The notes: generated by a model from the sequence alone, not told the origin. A DNA stretch of 64,000 bases from Pseudomonadota bacterium (GCA_023389055.1 JAEWFA010000038.1:1-64000), one strand, 5' to 3'; counted from the stretch's first letter, positions 43,372 to 56,039 are shown. Numbers and translations: made by a program.

Positions 43372-45826
43372 GATCCTCGTCGGCGACGCGCACGCGCCAG
43401 TAGCGACTGTCGTCGACGCGCGAGCGCGCGATGCGCGGCGCTCGTCCGCTGGCGTATTCGATCGTGATCGCGCCGTCGCGGTCGCTGCGCAGGATCTCGA
43501 TGCCCGCCGCCCGGTAGCGGGCGACGACGCGAGCGGCCGGGTGGCCGAAGCGATTGCGATAGCCGTTCTGCACGATCGCGTGGCGGGCCGCGGTCGCGGC
43601 GAGGAATGCCGCGCTCGACGACGAGTTGCTGCCGTGGTGCGGCGCGAACAGCAGGTCGGCGCGCAGCCCGTCGGCGCCGAAGCGCTCGACGAGCGCGCGC
43701 TCCTGCCCTGCTTCGATGTCGCCGGTGAGCAGCACCGTTGCCGCCGGCGCCGAGACGCGCAACACGCAACTCGAGGCGTTCGTCGGCGAGCGCACGCCCC
43801 GGGGCTTTTCGTCTCCCGGATGCAGCACCTCGAAGTCGACGTCGCCCCATCGCCACGCCTGCCCCCGGAGGCAGTCGTGGAACGGTCTTCCCGCGCTTCG
43901 CGCGGCGTGGCCGGCAGGCAGCGACCCGGCGATCCAGTCGAAGCGCAGTCCGCGCAGCAGGCTGGGCAGCCCGCCGGAGTGGTCGGAATCGAGGTGCGAC
44001 ACGACGAGCGCGTCGACACGGTCGATGCCGCGGGCGCGCAGGTACGGCAGGATCACGCGCGCTCCGGCCTCCGAATCGCCGCCCCAGCTCGGGCCCGCGT
44101 CGTACAGCAGGCGGCGGCCGGCCGCCTCGACGAGCACCGCGCTGCCCTGCCCGACGTCGAGCGCGACGATGCGCAGGACGCCCGCGGGCGGGGCGTTCGT
44201 CGAAGCGCCGAGCATCGGCAGCAATCCGGCGAAGGCGAGCTCCCGGGACGCGATGCGCACCGGCGCGAGCAACAGCGCGATCGCGACGACGCAGGCGACG
44301 AGCGCCGCCGGCGACGGAGACGCGACGACCGCGATCGCCCAGGTCGAATCCGACAGCAGCGCGATCGCGTCGAGCAGCCACGCGGTAGCGGTCGCGGCGA
44401 CGACGAGCATCGGCTCGCCCGCTGCCGGCAACCAGGCAAGCATCGCCGCAGCGGCGATCGCCAGCGGCGTGATCAGCGCCGACACGAGCGGAATCGCGAA
44501 CGCGTTGGCGATGGGCCCGACCAGTGAGACGCTCGCGAAGAACACCGCGCCGAGCGGCACGAGGGCGAGCGAGGCAGCCCACTGCGTGCGCAACGCCTCG
44601 GCGAGCGTGCGCGAAAGGCGTCGCCTCGGGGTGTCGGTGCGTTCGCGCATGCGACCGCCGGCGGCGCACCAGGCGATGGCGGCCACCGAGGCGAACGACA
44701 GCCAGAATCCGGCCGCCAGCGGCGCCCACGGATCGAACGCGGTCACGACACCGGCTGCCAGTGCCAGGACGCGCGAGATCGAACGGGTGCGTCCGGTGAA
44801 CAGCGAAACGCCGGCAACGGCGAGCATCCAGCAGGTACGCTGCGCGGGGATTCCCCAGCCCGCAATGCCGGCGTAGACGAAGGCGACGAGCACGCCGCAC
44901 AGCCACGCGATCCGGCGCGCCGGCCAGCGCAGCAGCACGCCGCTGGACGCCGCAGCGCGCGTGTGCAACAGCCGGCGCGCGACGGCGACGGCGATGCCGG
45001 CGAGCATCGTGATGTGCAGCCCGGAGATCGACATCAGATGCCCGATGCCCGTGCGGTTGAAAGCCTCCCACCAGCGCGCGGCGATCGCCGCCTGGTCGCC
45101 GACGACGAGCGCGACGAGCACGTCGGCCGCCTCGGGGCGCGCACCGGCGAGCGCCGCACGCATTGCGTCTCGCAGGCGCATCCGCGCGCGCTCGAAGGCG
45201 ATCGCAACGCTCCATTCGATGCCGTCGAACCGCTCGTTGGGGACGGCTCCCTTGCGTGCACCGCGCACGGTGCCGTGCGCGGCTATTCCCTCCTCGAGCG
45301 AGCGCAGTTCGGCGTCGAAGGCGTTCGGGTTGTGCAGCGCGTGCACGCGCTTGAGGCGCACGGTGAATCGCCATCGTTCGCCCGGCTGCACCGGCATCGG
45401 CCTGGAGCGTTCGTCGAAGGCGTGCCATCCGAGACGGATGCGAGCACCGCGCGGGCACTCGGCGATCGCATCCGCGCACTCGTCGATGTCGAAGACGAAG
45501 CGCGTCGAGCGCGCGTCGACCAGCGGCATCGAAGCGACGCGTCCCGTAACGACGAAATCGCGCCCTTCCTGTGCTGCGCCGATGCGCCTGGACAGCGCCG
45601 TATCGGCGACGACGAGCGTCGCGCCTGCCGCCGTCACCAGGATCGCGATCCAGCGCAGCACACCGGTGCGCACCGGCAGCGCGACCGCCGCCACCGTCCC
45701 CGCCGCGAGCAGCGCGAGCGCAACGGCCACAGGCGGTAGCGCCGGCAAGCGATGCACGACGAGCGCGGCGACGACGATCGCCGCCGGAAGCGGGACGGCT
45801 GCGAGAGCCTGGGCCAGCAGGCGCAT
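43265..45826 (-). CDS. comEC: DNA internalization channel protein ComEC/Rec2
   Basis: This 853-residue inner-membrane protein carries transforming DNA into the cytoplasm. N-terminal helices lead into a DUF4131-type domain. The Competence core follows at about 220-500 (DVLVALVVGDQAAIAARWWE, GIGHLMSISGLHITMLAGIA). A metallo-beta-lactamase-like domain occupies about 555-800, with DVGQGSAVLVE, VVSHLDSDHSGGLPSLL (the family's HxDxDH motif) and LLFAPHHGSNSSS. The last 35 residues are an Arg/Ser-rich tail encoded antisense to bdhA. Homologues usually end before it, so the tail may be a read-on after loss of an earlier stop. It is followed upstream by tatD, a usual betaproteobacterial order. Confidence 0.92.
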   Translation of the reverse strand: MRLLAQALAAVPLPAAIVVAALVVHRLPALPPVAVALALLAAGTVAAVALPVRTGVLRWIAILVTAAGATLVVADTALSRRIGAAQEGRDFVVTGRVASMPLVDARSTRFVFDIDECADAIAECPRGARIRLGWHAFDERSRPMPVQPGERWRFTVRLKRVHALHNPNAFDAELRSLEEGIAAHGTVRGARKGAVPNERFDGIEWSVAIAFERARMRLRDAMRAALAGARPEAADVLVALVVGDQAAIAARWWEAFNRTGIGHLMSISGLHITMLAGIAVAVARRLLHTRAAASSGVLLRWPARRIAWLCGVLVAFVYAGIAGWGIPAQRTCWMLAVAGVSLFTGRTRSISRVLALAAGVVTAFDPWAPLAAGFWLSFASVAAIAWCAAGGRMRERTDTPRRRLSRTLAEALRTQWAASLALVPLGAVFFASVSLVGPIANAFAIPLVSALITPLAIAAAAMLAWLPAAGEPMLVVAATATAWLLDAIALLSDSTWAIAVVASPSPAALVACVVAIALLLAPVRIASRELAFAGLLPMLGASTNAPPAGVLRIVALDVGQGSAVLVEAAGRRLLYDAGPSWGGDSEAGARVILPYLRARGIDRVDALVVSHLDSDHSGGLPSLLRGLRFDWIAGSLPAGHAARSAGRPFHDCLRGQAWRWGDVDFEVLHPGDEKPRGVRSPTNASSCVLRVSAPAATVLLTGDIEAGQERALVERFGADGLRADLLFAPHHGSNSSSSAAFLAATAARHAIVQNGYRNRFGHPAARVVARYRAAGIEILRSDRDGAITIEYASGRAPRIARSRVDDSRYWRVRVADEDLIAPSSPRRSTRPRRAPARRQASTGTPRARRSARA

Positions 45827-45874
45827 CGTGGGATGCTAGGCGCGCGTTCGCGCGCGCGGCATCGGCCCGAACGC

Positions 45875-46717
45875 CTAGGAAGATCGGTGCAGTCCGCGCT
45901 CGCGCGAATCAGGTTTCATCTCGCCTGGCGCGGCGATCGCGGCAGCGAGCCGCGGCAACACGCGCAATGCATTGGCCGAGGTCTGCGCGATCGCGCGATC
46001 GCGCGGGGTTGCTCGCAACCCGGCGAACGCGTCGGCAATGCGCGCTACCTGCGCCGGCTCGTTGCGCGAGTGCGCGATCCACTCGGGCGCGATGTCCGGC
46101 GCGTCGGTCTCGAGCACGTGCGCGTGCTCGGGCAGTTCGAGCGCGAGGCGCCGGATGCGCAGCGCGCGATCGTAGGTCATCGCACCGCCGAAGCCGAGCG
46201 CGAATCCCAGCGCGAGGTATTGCGCGGCCTGCTGCGCGCTCGCATTGAACGCGTGCGCGATGCCCGTCAACGGCCGAAGCTGACGCAGTTGCGCGAGCAC
46301 GAGGTCGTGCGCGCGTCGCACGTGCAGCAGCACCGGAAGATCGAAGTCGCGCGCGATGCGCAACTGCGCCGCGAGAAACCGCTGTTGACGTTGGCGATCG
46401 GCCCCCTGCACGAAAAAATCGAGCCCGATCTCGCCAATCGCGACGAAGCGTTCGTCGCGCATCGACGCGTCGACGCGCGCGCGCAACTGCTCGAGCTCAT
46501 CGTCGTCCGCCTGCCCGACGAACAACGGATGAATGCCGAGCGCATACGCGATGCGCCGGTCGGCGGCCGCCAGCGCGCGCACCGCTTCATGGTTCGACGT
46601 TGCCACCGCCGGAACGACGATCGCATCGACGCCGGCGGCGAAGGCACGCGCGAGCACCTGGTCGCGGTCCGCATCGAATTCGGACGCATCGAGATGGCAA
46701 TGCGTGTCGATCAGCAT
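45875..46717 (-). CDS. tatD: TatD family metal-dependent deoxyribonuclease
   Basis: This 280-residue TIM-barrel hydrolase has metal-binding LIDTHCHLDASEFD at the N-terminus, AIGEIGLDFFVQGADRQRQQ at about 92-111, PVLLHVRRAHDLV and ETDAPDIAPEW. These are the standard TatD ligands (His, His, Glu, His, Asp). It is a DNase or processing factor in DNA repair. The last 20 residues (APGEMKPDSRERGLHRSS) are a family-atypical basic tail. The order lolC-lolD-tatD-comEC is common in Burkholderiales. Confidence 0.92.
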   Translation of the reverse strand: MLIDTHCHLDASEFDADRDQVLARAFAAGVDAIVVPAVATSNHEAVRALAAADRRIAYALGIHPLFVGQADDDELEQLRARVDASMRDERFVAIGEIGLDFFVQGADRQRQQRFLAAQLRIARDFDLPVLLHVRRAHDLVLAQLRQLRPLTGIAHAFNASAQQAAQYLALGFALGFGGAMTYDRALRIRRLALELPEHAHVLETDAPDIAPEWIAHSRNEPAQVARIADAFAGLRATPRDRAIAQTSANALRVLPRLAAAIAAPGEMKPDSRERGLHRSS

Positions 46718-46758
46718 GCGGTCGAATCGCGCGGGTCGTCCGCAGACCAGGCCGCGAT

Positions 46759-47498
<740 letters not shown>

Positions 47499-47502
<4 letters not shown>

Positions 47503-48755
47503 TCGTAGCGCAGCGCCTCGGCGGGCCGCACGCGCGAGGCGCGCCAGCTCGGATACAGCGTCGAGACGAAGGCGAGCACGCAGGCGGTCAGGCCGATCGT
47601 CAGGACATCGTGCCAGCGCAGGTCGCTGGGCAGGTGGTCGATGAAGTAGATGCCCTTCGGCAGCACCTGGAAGCCGAACAGGTTTTCGAGGAACCCGACG
47701 ACGCCGCCGATGTTCAACGCGACGGCGACGCCGAAGACGACGCCGAGCAGCGTGCCCAGCAGCCCCACCGAGGCGCCCTGCACGACGAAGATGCGCATGA
47801 CGCCCGAGGGCGCTGCGCCGAGCGTTCGCAGGATGGCGATGTCCGACTGCTTGTCGGTCACCGTCATCACCAGCATCGAGACGAGGTTGAACGCGGCCAC
47901 CGCCATGATCAGCGTGAGGATGATGAACATCATCCGCTTCTCGATCTGCACGGCGGCGAACCAGTTGCGGTTCTCGGACGACCAGTCGCGCACGTAGACG
48001 TCGGCGCCGAGCGTGGAGGCCAGCTCCCGGGCGATCTGCGGCGCCTGCAACATGTCGGTGGTCTTCAGCCGCACGCCGGTGACGCCCTGCACGCGAAAGA
48101 GCTTCGCGGCGTCCTCGAGATTCATCAGCAGCAGGCTGGTGTCGTATTCGTAGTGGCCGGAGGCGAAGACGGCGACGACGGTGAGCTGGCGCAGCCGCGG
48201 CACCAGCCCGGCCGGCGTGGCGGTGCCCTGCGGGGCAACCAGCGTGATCTTCGATCCGGGCTCGAGCAGCAGCTGGTTCGCCAGCTCACGCCCCACGGCG
48301 ACGCCGAAGGAGCCCGGCCGAAGGTCGTCGAGGTTTCCGCGCAGCATGTGCTGCGCGAAGTCGGCGACGCGCGGTTCGATCGCCGGGTCGATGCCGCGCA
48401 CGAGCACGCCGCGCACGCTGTCGTCGTGCGTGAGCATCGCCTGGCCCGATACGTAGGGGGCGCCGGCGACGACGCGCGGGTTGCGCTCGGCCTGCTCGAG
48501 CACCGAGTGCCAGTCGAGCATCGGCGTGCCGGCCGCGAAGATCTCCACGTGCGCCAGCACCGACAACATGCGGTCGCGCACTTCCTTCTGGAAGCCGTTC
48601 ATCACCGACAGCACGATGATCAGCGCCGCGACGCCCAGCGCGATGCCGGCGATCGACAACGTGGAGATGAACGAGATGAAGCCGTTGCGTCGGCCTGCCC
48701 GGCGGCTCGCACGGGTGTAACGCAGGCCGATGAAGAGTTCGTATGGCAGGGACAT
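47499..48755 (-). CDS. lolC: Lipoprotein-releasing ABC transporter permease LolC/E
   Basis: This 418-residue permease partners LolD. It has one N-terminal helix (FISFISTLSIAGIALGVAAL), then a large periplasmic MacB-like domain from about 55 to 265, and three C-terminal helices starting MMFIILTLIMAVAAFNLVSM. TDKQSDIAILRTLGAAPSGV is the coupling-helix region typical of LolC/LolE. A single permease gene suggests a hybrid LolF-like homodimer, or a second gene elsewhere. The start MSLPYELFIGLRYTRASRR at 48755 is standard. It is divergent from the rpfE-like gene. Confidence 0.93.
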
Positions 48756-48854
48756 CGGCGAAGGCGCCGCCGGGGTGGCGGCAGGGCCGCGACCTCGATT
48801 CGCGATTCGGCGGACGGCGCAGTTTGCCACAGAAATTTGCCATAGAATCCCGCG

Positions 48855-49964
48855 GTGACCCTCATGATCCTGTGCGCAGGCGCACTGGCGCCTCCCGGCG
48901 CGCAGCGAGCCTCGCTCGAGGCCGACCCGGCCGGTGCGCCACCGGCGGGGCTCGCCGCAACGCAATTGCGCGACCAGATCCGCGACGCCTCGCCGGCGGG
49001 CATCGTTGCGCTTCCCGGCGCTTCGGCCTTCTCGCGCCGGCTGCGACGCGCGCGCGTGGCCGCGCGCACGCGCATCGACGAAGCCGCGCCGGCAGAACTA
49101 CCCGACGAACGATGGCTGCGCGAGCGCTTCGCCCTCGACGGCCCGGTCGCCGCCTGCGCGCTTGCCGCCGACAGCGAAGGTGACGCTCCCGTGGTCGTTC
49201 GGCCGGTGCACCTGCACCTGGGGCTCGATCATCTGGTGCTCGCGCCGCCCGGGCGCGCCGCTCCGGACGACGACGAAGCTCGCGCGCTCGCCGACGCCGC
49301 GAACCGCTGGCTGGCAGAGGACGGACTCGAACTCGTCCCGACCCGCCCGGACGCCTGGCGAGTCGATGCGCACGACGATGCTGCGCGAACGACACTCGCC
49401 GCGTTCGCCGCGTTGCGCGCGCCGAGCGCTCGCGTGGCGAGCGGGCGCAACGTCTCGGCGTGGCTGCCGCGAGGCGAGGCTGCGCCGCGTTGGCGAGCAT
49501 TCGAGAATCTCGTGCAGATGGCCTGGTTCGAGCATCCGCTGAACGAGCGCCGTGCGCAGGCGGGCCGCCTGCCGGTGAGCGGCCTGTGGCTGGAGGGACG
49601 CGCAGGCAAGGCAGCGACGCGCGACTTCGAATCGGTACACACCGACGATCCCGCGGTGGCCGGGCTTGCGCAACGCGCAGGATTGCAGGTGCTCGCCTTC
49701 GATGGCGCCACCCTCCCCGCCGAACGCTCGCTGGTCGATGCGGGCTTCTGGAAGGAGTCGCTCGCCGAGGGCGACGTCGAAGGATGGAACCGCGCATGGC
49801 TCGCCTTCGATCGCTGGTTCGAGCCGCTTGCGAGAGAGCTCGCGCCGATGCGGGTCGTGCTGACCGGCGAACGCGAATGCGTGGAGCTCGCCTTTTCGCC
49901 GGGCGACCGCTTCCGGCCCTGGCGCTCGCTCACACGCGAAGCGCTGCTCGAGCGCGCGCCGTGA
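48855..49964 (+). CDS. RpfE-type protein of unknown function upstream of recJ
   Basis: This 369-residue soluble protein resembles the RpfE / phosphoglycerate-mutase-like protein that precedes recJ in Xanthomonas and many betaproteobacteria. Recognisable parts are PVVVRPVHLHLGLDHLVLAP, FENLVQMAWFEHPLNERR and LPVSGLWLEGRAG, then AFDRWFEPLARELAPMRVVL near the end. The true function is not known, and the mutase annotation of relatives is doubtful because no metal-binding phosphomutase motif is seen. The recJ start GTG overlaps its stop (GTGA), so the pair is translationally coupled. Confidence 0.75.
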   Translation: MTLMILCAGALAPPGAQRASLEADPAGAPPAGLAATQLRDQIRDASPAGIVALPGASAFSRRLRRARVAARTRIDEAAPAELPDERWLRERFALDGPVAACALAADSEGDAPVVVRPVHLHLGLDHLVLAPPGRAAPDDDEARALADAANRWLAEDGLELVPTRPDAWRVDAHDDAARTTLAAFAALRAPSARVASGRNVSAWLPRGEAAPRWRAFENLVQMAWFEHPLNERRAQAGRLPVSGLWLEGRAGKAATRDFESVHTDDPAVAGLAQRAGLQVLAFDGATLPAERSLVDAGFWKESLAEGDVEGWNRAWLAFDRWFEPLARELAPMRVVLTGERECVELAFSPGDRFRPWRSLTREALLERAP

Positions 49965-51784
49965 TCGCACCTTCGCCGGACACGGCACCCGGGCCGCGCA
50001 TCGTCGCGCGCGCCGTGCCCGACGAAGCGCAGAAGAGCCTGCTCGACGCCGGCATCGCGCCGGTGCTCGCGCGCCTGTACGCAGCCCGAGGCATCGCCGA
50101 CGTGGCGGCGCTTTCGCGCGACCTGGCCAAGCTGCTGCCGCCACAGCCGATGAAGGGAATCGGCGAAGCGGCCCGTCTGCTCGCCGATGCGCTCGCGGCA
50201 GGCCAGCGACTGTGCGTCGTTGCCGACTACGACTGCGACGGCGCGACCGCCTGCGCGGTCGTCGTGCGCGGGTTGCGCCTGCTCGGGGCGCAGGCCGACC
50301 GGGTAGATTACCTGGTGCCGAACCGCTTCGAGCACGGCTACGGTCTTTCGGTGCCGATCGTCGAGCTTGCCGCTGCACACCCGCGACTCGGCCGTCCCGA
50401 CTGGCTGATCACCGTCGACAGCGGCGTGGCCAGCGTCGACGGCGTGCAGGCCGCGCTGGCGCTCGGCATGCGCGTGATCGTCACGGACCATCATCTGCCC
50501 GGCGAGCAGCTGCCCGCCGCCGACGCGATCGTGAACCCGAACCAGCGCGGTTGCGACTTCGGCAGCCGCAACCTCGCCGGCGTCGGCGTCGCCTTCTACC
50601 TGCTGCTCGCGCTGCGCGCAGAGCTGCGCGCGCGAAACCCCGACTCGCCGGCGGCGCGTGCGCCGTTGCAGTCGCTGCTCGATCTCGTTGCGCTCGGCAC
50701 CGTCGCCGACCTCGTGCCGCTCGACGAGAACAACCGCCGCCTGGTCGCCGCGGGGCTGCAGCGAATTCGCGCCGGGCGTGCGCACGCAGGCGTGCGCGCG
50801 CTGCTGCACGTAGCGGGACGCGATTCGAAGCGCGCGACGAGCGCCGACCTCGGCTTCGCGCTCGGACCGCGGATCAACGCAGCCGGGCGGCTGGCGGACA
50901 TCTCGCTGGGCATCGAATGCCTGCTCGCCGACGACGAGACGCGCGCGCACGAACTGGCGCTGGCACTCGATGCGATGAACCGGGAACGACGGGGAATCGA
51001 GAAGACGATGCGCGAGGAGGCGCTCGCTGCCCTCGACGCGCTCCCCGGGTTGGGCGCCGGCGACGCGCTTGCGCAGGGCCGAGGGCAGGCGACGCGCACG
51101 TCGCCCCACGCCTTCGTCCTGTACCGCGAGCAATGGCACGAAGGCCTGGTAGGGCTGGTAGCCGGACGGCTGAAGGATCGCGTCCACCGGCCGGTGATCG
51201 CGCTCGCTCCATCGGCGAACGACGCCGCGTTGCTGCGCGGCTCGGGCCGCTCGATTCCCGGCGTGCACCTGCGCGACGCGCTCGACTGGATCGACAAGAA
51301 GGCGCCCGGCCTGCTGCTGCGCTTCGGCGGCCACGCGATGGCGGCCGGCCTGACGATCCGCGTGCAGCACGTGGGCGAGCTCGCCGAGCTTCTCGAAAGC
51401 GCGGTGCAGGTCTTCGCCGATCCCGCGTGCTTCGCCCAATCGGTACTCACCGACGGCCCGCTCGACCCGGCATCGATCGACGTCTCGCTCGTCGCCCGCC
51501 TGGACGCGGAAGTGTGGGGCCAGGCATTTCCGGCGCCGCTCTTTCACGACGAGTTCGAGGTGGCGCGGCAGGTGGTGGTCGGCGAACGCCATCTGCGCAT
51601 CGAACTGCGCACGCGGTGCGGACGCCGGCTCGAGGCGATCGCGTTCGGCCGCACCGAGCCCCTGCCCGCCCGTTCGCGCGTCGCCTATCGCCTCGCGCGC
51701 AACGACTACCGCGGCATCGCCTCGGCGCAACTGGTGATCGAGGCGGTCGAGCCGCTCGACGACGCCGAGGCGCGCCGAAGATAG
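49961..51784 (+). CDS. recJ: Single-stranded-DNA exonuclease RecJ
   Basis: This 607-residue 5'-3' exonuclease acts in recombination and mismatch repair. DHH motifs are present: VVADYDCDGATACAVV at about 86-101, LITVDSGVASVDGV, VIVTDHHLPGE and LDLVALGTVADLVPLDENNR. The DHHA1 domain has RGSGRSIPGVHLRDALDWID and RFGGHAMAAGLTI (GGH motif). An OB-fold tail follows. Length is in the normal range (570-620). The likely start is GTG 49961. prfB and lysS follow on the same strand. Confidence 0.95.
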   Translation: MIAPSPDTAPGPRIVARAVPDEAQKSLLDAGIAPVLARLYAARGIADVAALSRDLAKLLPPQPMKGIGEAARLLADALAAGQRLCVVADYDCDGATACAVVVRGLRLLGAQADRVDYLVPNRFEHGYGLSVPIVELAAAHPRLGRPDWLITVDSGVASVDGVQAALALGMRVIVTDHHLPGEQLPAADAIVNPNQRGCDFGSRNLAGVGVAFYLLLALRAELRARNPDSPAARAPLQSLLDLVALGTVADLVPLDENNRRLVAAGLQRIRAGRAHAGVRALLHVAGRDSKRATSADLGFALGPRINAAGRLADISLGIECLLADDETRAHELALALDAMNRERRGIEKTMREEALAALDALPGLGAGDALAQGRGQATRTSPHAFVLYREQWHEGLVGLVAGRLKDRVHRPVIALAPSANDAALLRGSGRSIPGVHLRDALDWIDKKAPGLLLRFGGHAMAAGLTIRVQHVGELAELLESAVQVFADPACFAQSVLTDGPLDPASIDVSLVARLDAEVWGQAFPAPLFHDEFEVARQVVVGERHLRIELRTRCGRRLEAIAFGRTEPLPARSRVAYRLARNDYRGIASAQLVIEAVEPLDDAEARRR

Positions 51785-51830
51785 CAGCCTGCCTCTATAA
51801 TGGCGGGTTCTCCGCAATGCGTCGCCCCTC

Positions 51831-52935
51831 ATGGAAGCCGAGCGCCAGAATCAACTCGAATCTTTGATCGACGACCTGCGCGCGCGCGTGGGCGAGCTTC
51901 GGAGGTACCTTTGACTACGACGAGAAGAAGACGCGCCTGGAGGTAGTCCAGCGAGAGCTGGAAGCGCCCGACGTCTGGAACGACGCGCAGCACGCGCAGG
52001 CACTGGGGCGCGAGAAGAAGTCGCTCGAAGGGGTGGTCGAGCGCATTTCGTCGATCGACGCCCGCATCGGCGACGCCGCCGATCTCTTCGAAATGGCCGC
52101 CGCGGAGGAAGACGACGACACGCTCATCGCGGTCGAGTCCGATGTGCGCGAAGTGCAAGGCGAAGTCGAAGACCTCGAATTCCGTCGCATGTTCTCCAAC
52201 CCCGCCGACCCGAACCCCTGCTTCGTCGAGATCCAGGCCGGCGCCGGCGGCACCGAGGCGCAGGACTGGGCGGCGATGCTGCTGCGCCAGTACCTGCGCT
52301 ACTGCGAACGCAAGGGCTTCGAGACCGAAGTGCTCGAGGAGTCGCCCGGCGACGTCGCCGGGATCAAGGGCGCTACCCTTCGCGTCGACGGCGACTATGC
52401 CTACGGGTACCTGCGCACCGAGACGGGAATCCATCGGCTGGTGCGCAAGTCGCCGTTCGACTCCAGCGGCGGTCGGCACACGTCGTTCGCATCGGTGTTC
52501 GTCTATCCGAAGGTCGACGACTCGATCGCCGTCGAGATCAACCCGGCCGACCTGCGCATCGACGTCTACCGCGCCTCGGGCGCCGGCGGACAGCACGTGA
52601 ACAAGACCGAATCGGCGGTTCGCATCACGCACAACCCCACCGGCATCGTCGTGCAGTGCCAGAACGACCGCTCGCAGCACCGCAACCGCGACGAGGCGAT
52701 GGGCATGTTGCGCGCGCGCCTGTACGAACTGGAATTGCGCAAACGCCAGGCCGAGCAGGACAAGGTCGAGGCAGGCAAGACCGACATCGGCTGGGGTCAC
52801 CAGATCCGCTCGTACGTACTCGACAATTCGCGCATCAAGGACCTTCGCACCGGCGTCGAGATCAGCGACACGCGCTCGGTTCTCGACGGCGACCTCGACG
52901 AGTTCATCTCCGCAAGCCTGAAACAGGGAGTCTGA
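51831..52935 (+). CDS. prfB: Peptide chain release factor 2, with programmed +1 frameshift
   Basis: This 367-residue factor reads UAA and UGA. ATG 51831 opens a short frame that stops at TGA 51912-51914 after 27 codons (ending RRYL). The slip site CTTTGAC at 51909, preceded by the internal Shine-Dalgarno GGAGGT (51901-51906), shifts ribosomes +1 into the frame starting GAC 51913 (DYDEKKTRLEVV), which runs to 52935. This is the conserved autoregulatory device: low RF2 favours the shift. The codon-recognition tripeptide SPF (VRKSPFDSSGG) and the GGQ motif (GAGGQHVNKTES) are intact. A TATAAT box lies at 51796-51801. It is followed by lysS. Confidence 0.97.
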
Positions 52936-52938
52936 CCG

Positions 52939-54486
<1,548 letters not shown>

Positions 54487-54500
54487 ACTCCAGCTACCCC

Positions 54501-55697
54501 GTGCCCGTTCCCTCGGTCGGTGCCGCGATCGCGGCTCTCGGCGTCACGCAGATCGTCGGCTGGGGCACGACGCACTACCTGCCGGCGATTCTCGCCGATT
54601 CGATGGCGCAAGGGCTGGGTGTGAGCCCGACGCTCGTGCTCGGCTCGTTCTCGTGGGGGCTGCTCGTCGCCGGCGCGAGCGCGCGGACCAGCGGCCGACT
54701 GATGGACCGCCACGGCGCGCGCCTCGTGATGACGATCGCCTCCGTGCTCGTCGCGCTCGGCCTGCTGGCGCTGTCGTTCGCGCGCGATGCCGCGCTGCTG
54801 TTCGTCGGGTGGACGCTGATCGGGCTGGCGATGCGCTCGATCCTCTACGACGGCGCGTTCGCCGCGATGGCGGCGCTTGCCGGCCCGCAGGCGCGACGCG
54901 CGATCTCGCTGCTCACATTGTTCGGCGGCCTTGCGTCGACGGTGTTCTGGCCGCTGGGCGGCTGGCTCGACGCCAAGTTCGGCTGGCGCGCGACGCTGCA
55001 GGTCTACGCGCTGCTCAATCTCGTGCCCTGTGCACTGCTTCACGCCCGGTTTGCCGGTGGCCGGCGACAGATCGCCGCCGTTCGCGAAGAAGCGCACCCT
55101 GCGCCGCCCGTCGTCGAGACGACCCGCACGCGCACGGCGCTGCGCCTGGCGGCCCTCGCGTTCACGCTGCACGCCTTCGTCCAGTCGGCAATGGCGGCGC
55201 ACCTCGTGCAACTGCTCGGCGGATTCGGCCTGGGCGCCGCAGTCGCGGTATCGGCCGCCTCGCTGATGGGCGTGGCGCAGGTGATCGCTCGCGTGGCCGA
55301 GATGGCGCTGCAGCGGCGGCTGAGCGCGGTCGCCGTCGCGGTGCCTTCGGTTGCGCTATTGCCCCTCGCGTTCGTCGCCGCAGTCGCGCTGCCGGCGAGC
55401 GTCGAAACCGCCGCACTGTTCGTGCTGCTGTACGGCTGCGCGAACGGACTGATGACGATCGTGCGCGGAGCGCTGCCGCTGGCCGTGTTCGGAAGCGACG
55501 GCTACGCGGAAAGGCTGGGGCGCATTGCGGGCCCGGGTTTCGTCGCCGCAGCCGCCGCCCCGGTGCTGTTCTCGGCTGCGCTCGAGCAGGCCGGTGCAAG
55601 CACCGGGCTTGCGCTGCTGGGCGTGCTCGCGCTCGGCGCGCTGGCGGCGATCGTCGCGCTCACGGGCCTCGCGCGCCGCAGCCTGCTGCCTGCCTGA
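54501..55697 (+). CDS. MFS transporter
   Basis: This 398-residue inner-membrane transporter has twelve predicted helices. The first segment is VGAAIAALGVTQIVGWGTTH. The loop 2-3 motif reads GRLMDRHGARLVM, a variant of the MFS GxLaDrxGrk motif. A short central cytoplasmic loop (EEAHPAPPVVETTRTRTALR) separates the two halves. It resembles uncharacterised members of the OFA/monocarboxylate-like group. The substrate is unknown. The likely start is GTG 54501. It ends three bases before the convergent iscA stop. Confidence 0.82.
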   Translation: MPVPSVGAAIAALGVTQIVGWGTTHYLPAILADSMAQGLGVSPTLVLGSFSWGLLVAGASARTSGRLMDRHGARLVMTIASVLVALGLLALSFARDAALLFVGWTLIGLAMRSILYDGAFAAMAALAGPQARRAISLLTLFGGLASTVFWPLGGWLDAKFGWRATLQVYALLNLVPCALLHARFAGGRRQIAAVREEAHPAPPVVETTRTRTALRLAALAFTLHAFVQSAMAAHLVQLLGGFGLGAAVAVSAASLMGVAQVIARVAEMALQRRLSAVAVAVPSVALLPLAFVAAVALPASVETAALFVLLYGCANGLMTIVRGALPLAVFGSDGYAERLGRIAGPGFVAAAAAPVLFSAALEQAGASTGLALLGVLALGALAAIVALTGLARRSLLPA

Positions 55698-55700
55698 ACG

Positions 55701-56039
55701 TCAGGCGGCGAAGGACTCGCCGCAGCCGCAGGTGGCCTTCACGTTCGGGTTGTGGAAGCGGAACCCTTCGTTCAACCCTTCGCGCACGAAGTCGAGTTCG
55801 ATGCCGTCGAGGTACGGCAGGCTCTTCGGATCGATCAACACACGCACGCCGTTCGATTCGTACTCGACGTCGTCGTCGCGGCGCTCGTCGGCGAACTCGA
55901 GCTGGTACGACAACCCCGAGCATCCGGACGCCTTCACGCCGACGCGCAGGCCGACGCCCTTGCCGCGACGCTCGAGCGAGCGCGACACGTGCCGCGCCGC
56001 AGATTCAGTAAGACGGATTCCTTTCGCCGGTTCTGCCAT
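55701..56039 (-). CDS. iscA: A-type iron-sulfur carrier IscA
   Basis: This 112-residue protein carries or delivers Fe-S clusters. The three family cysteines are present: KASGCSGLSYQLEF (Cys about residue 40) and CGCGESF at the end (Cys-Gly-Cys). The start MAEPAKGIRLTESAARHV at 56039 is usual. It lies 104 bases downstream of iscR with no iscS or iscU between them, unlike the standard isc operon. It could be an ErpA/IscA paralogue that was recruited. Confidence 0.9.
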   Translation of the reverse strand: MAEPAKGIRLTESAARHVSRSLERRGKGVGLRVGVKASGCSGLSYQLEFADERRDDDVEYESNGVRVLIDPKSLPYLDGIELDFVREGLNEGFRFHNPNVKATCGCGESFAA

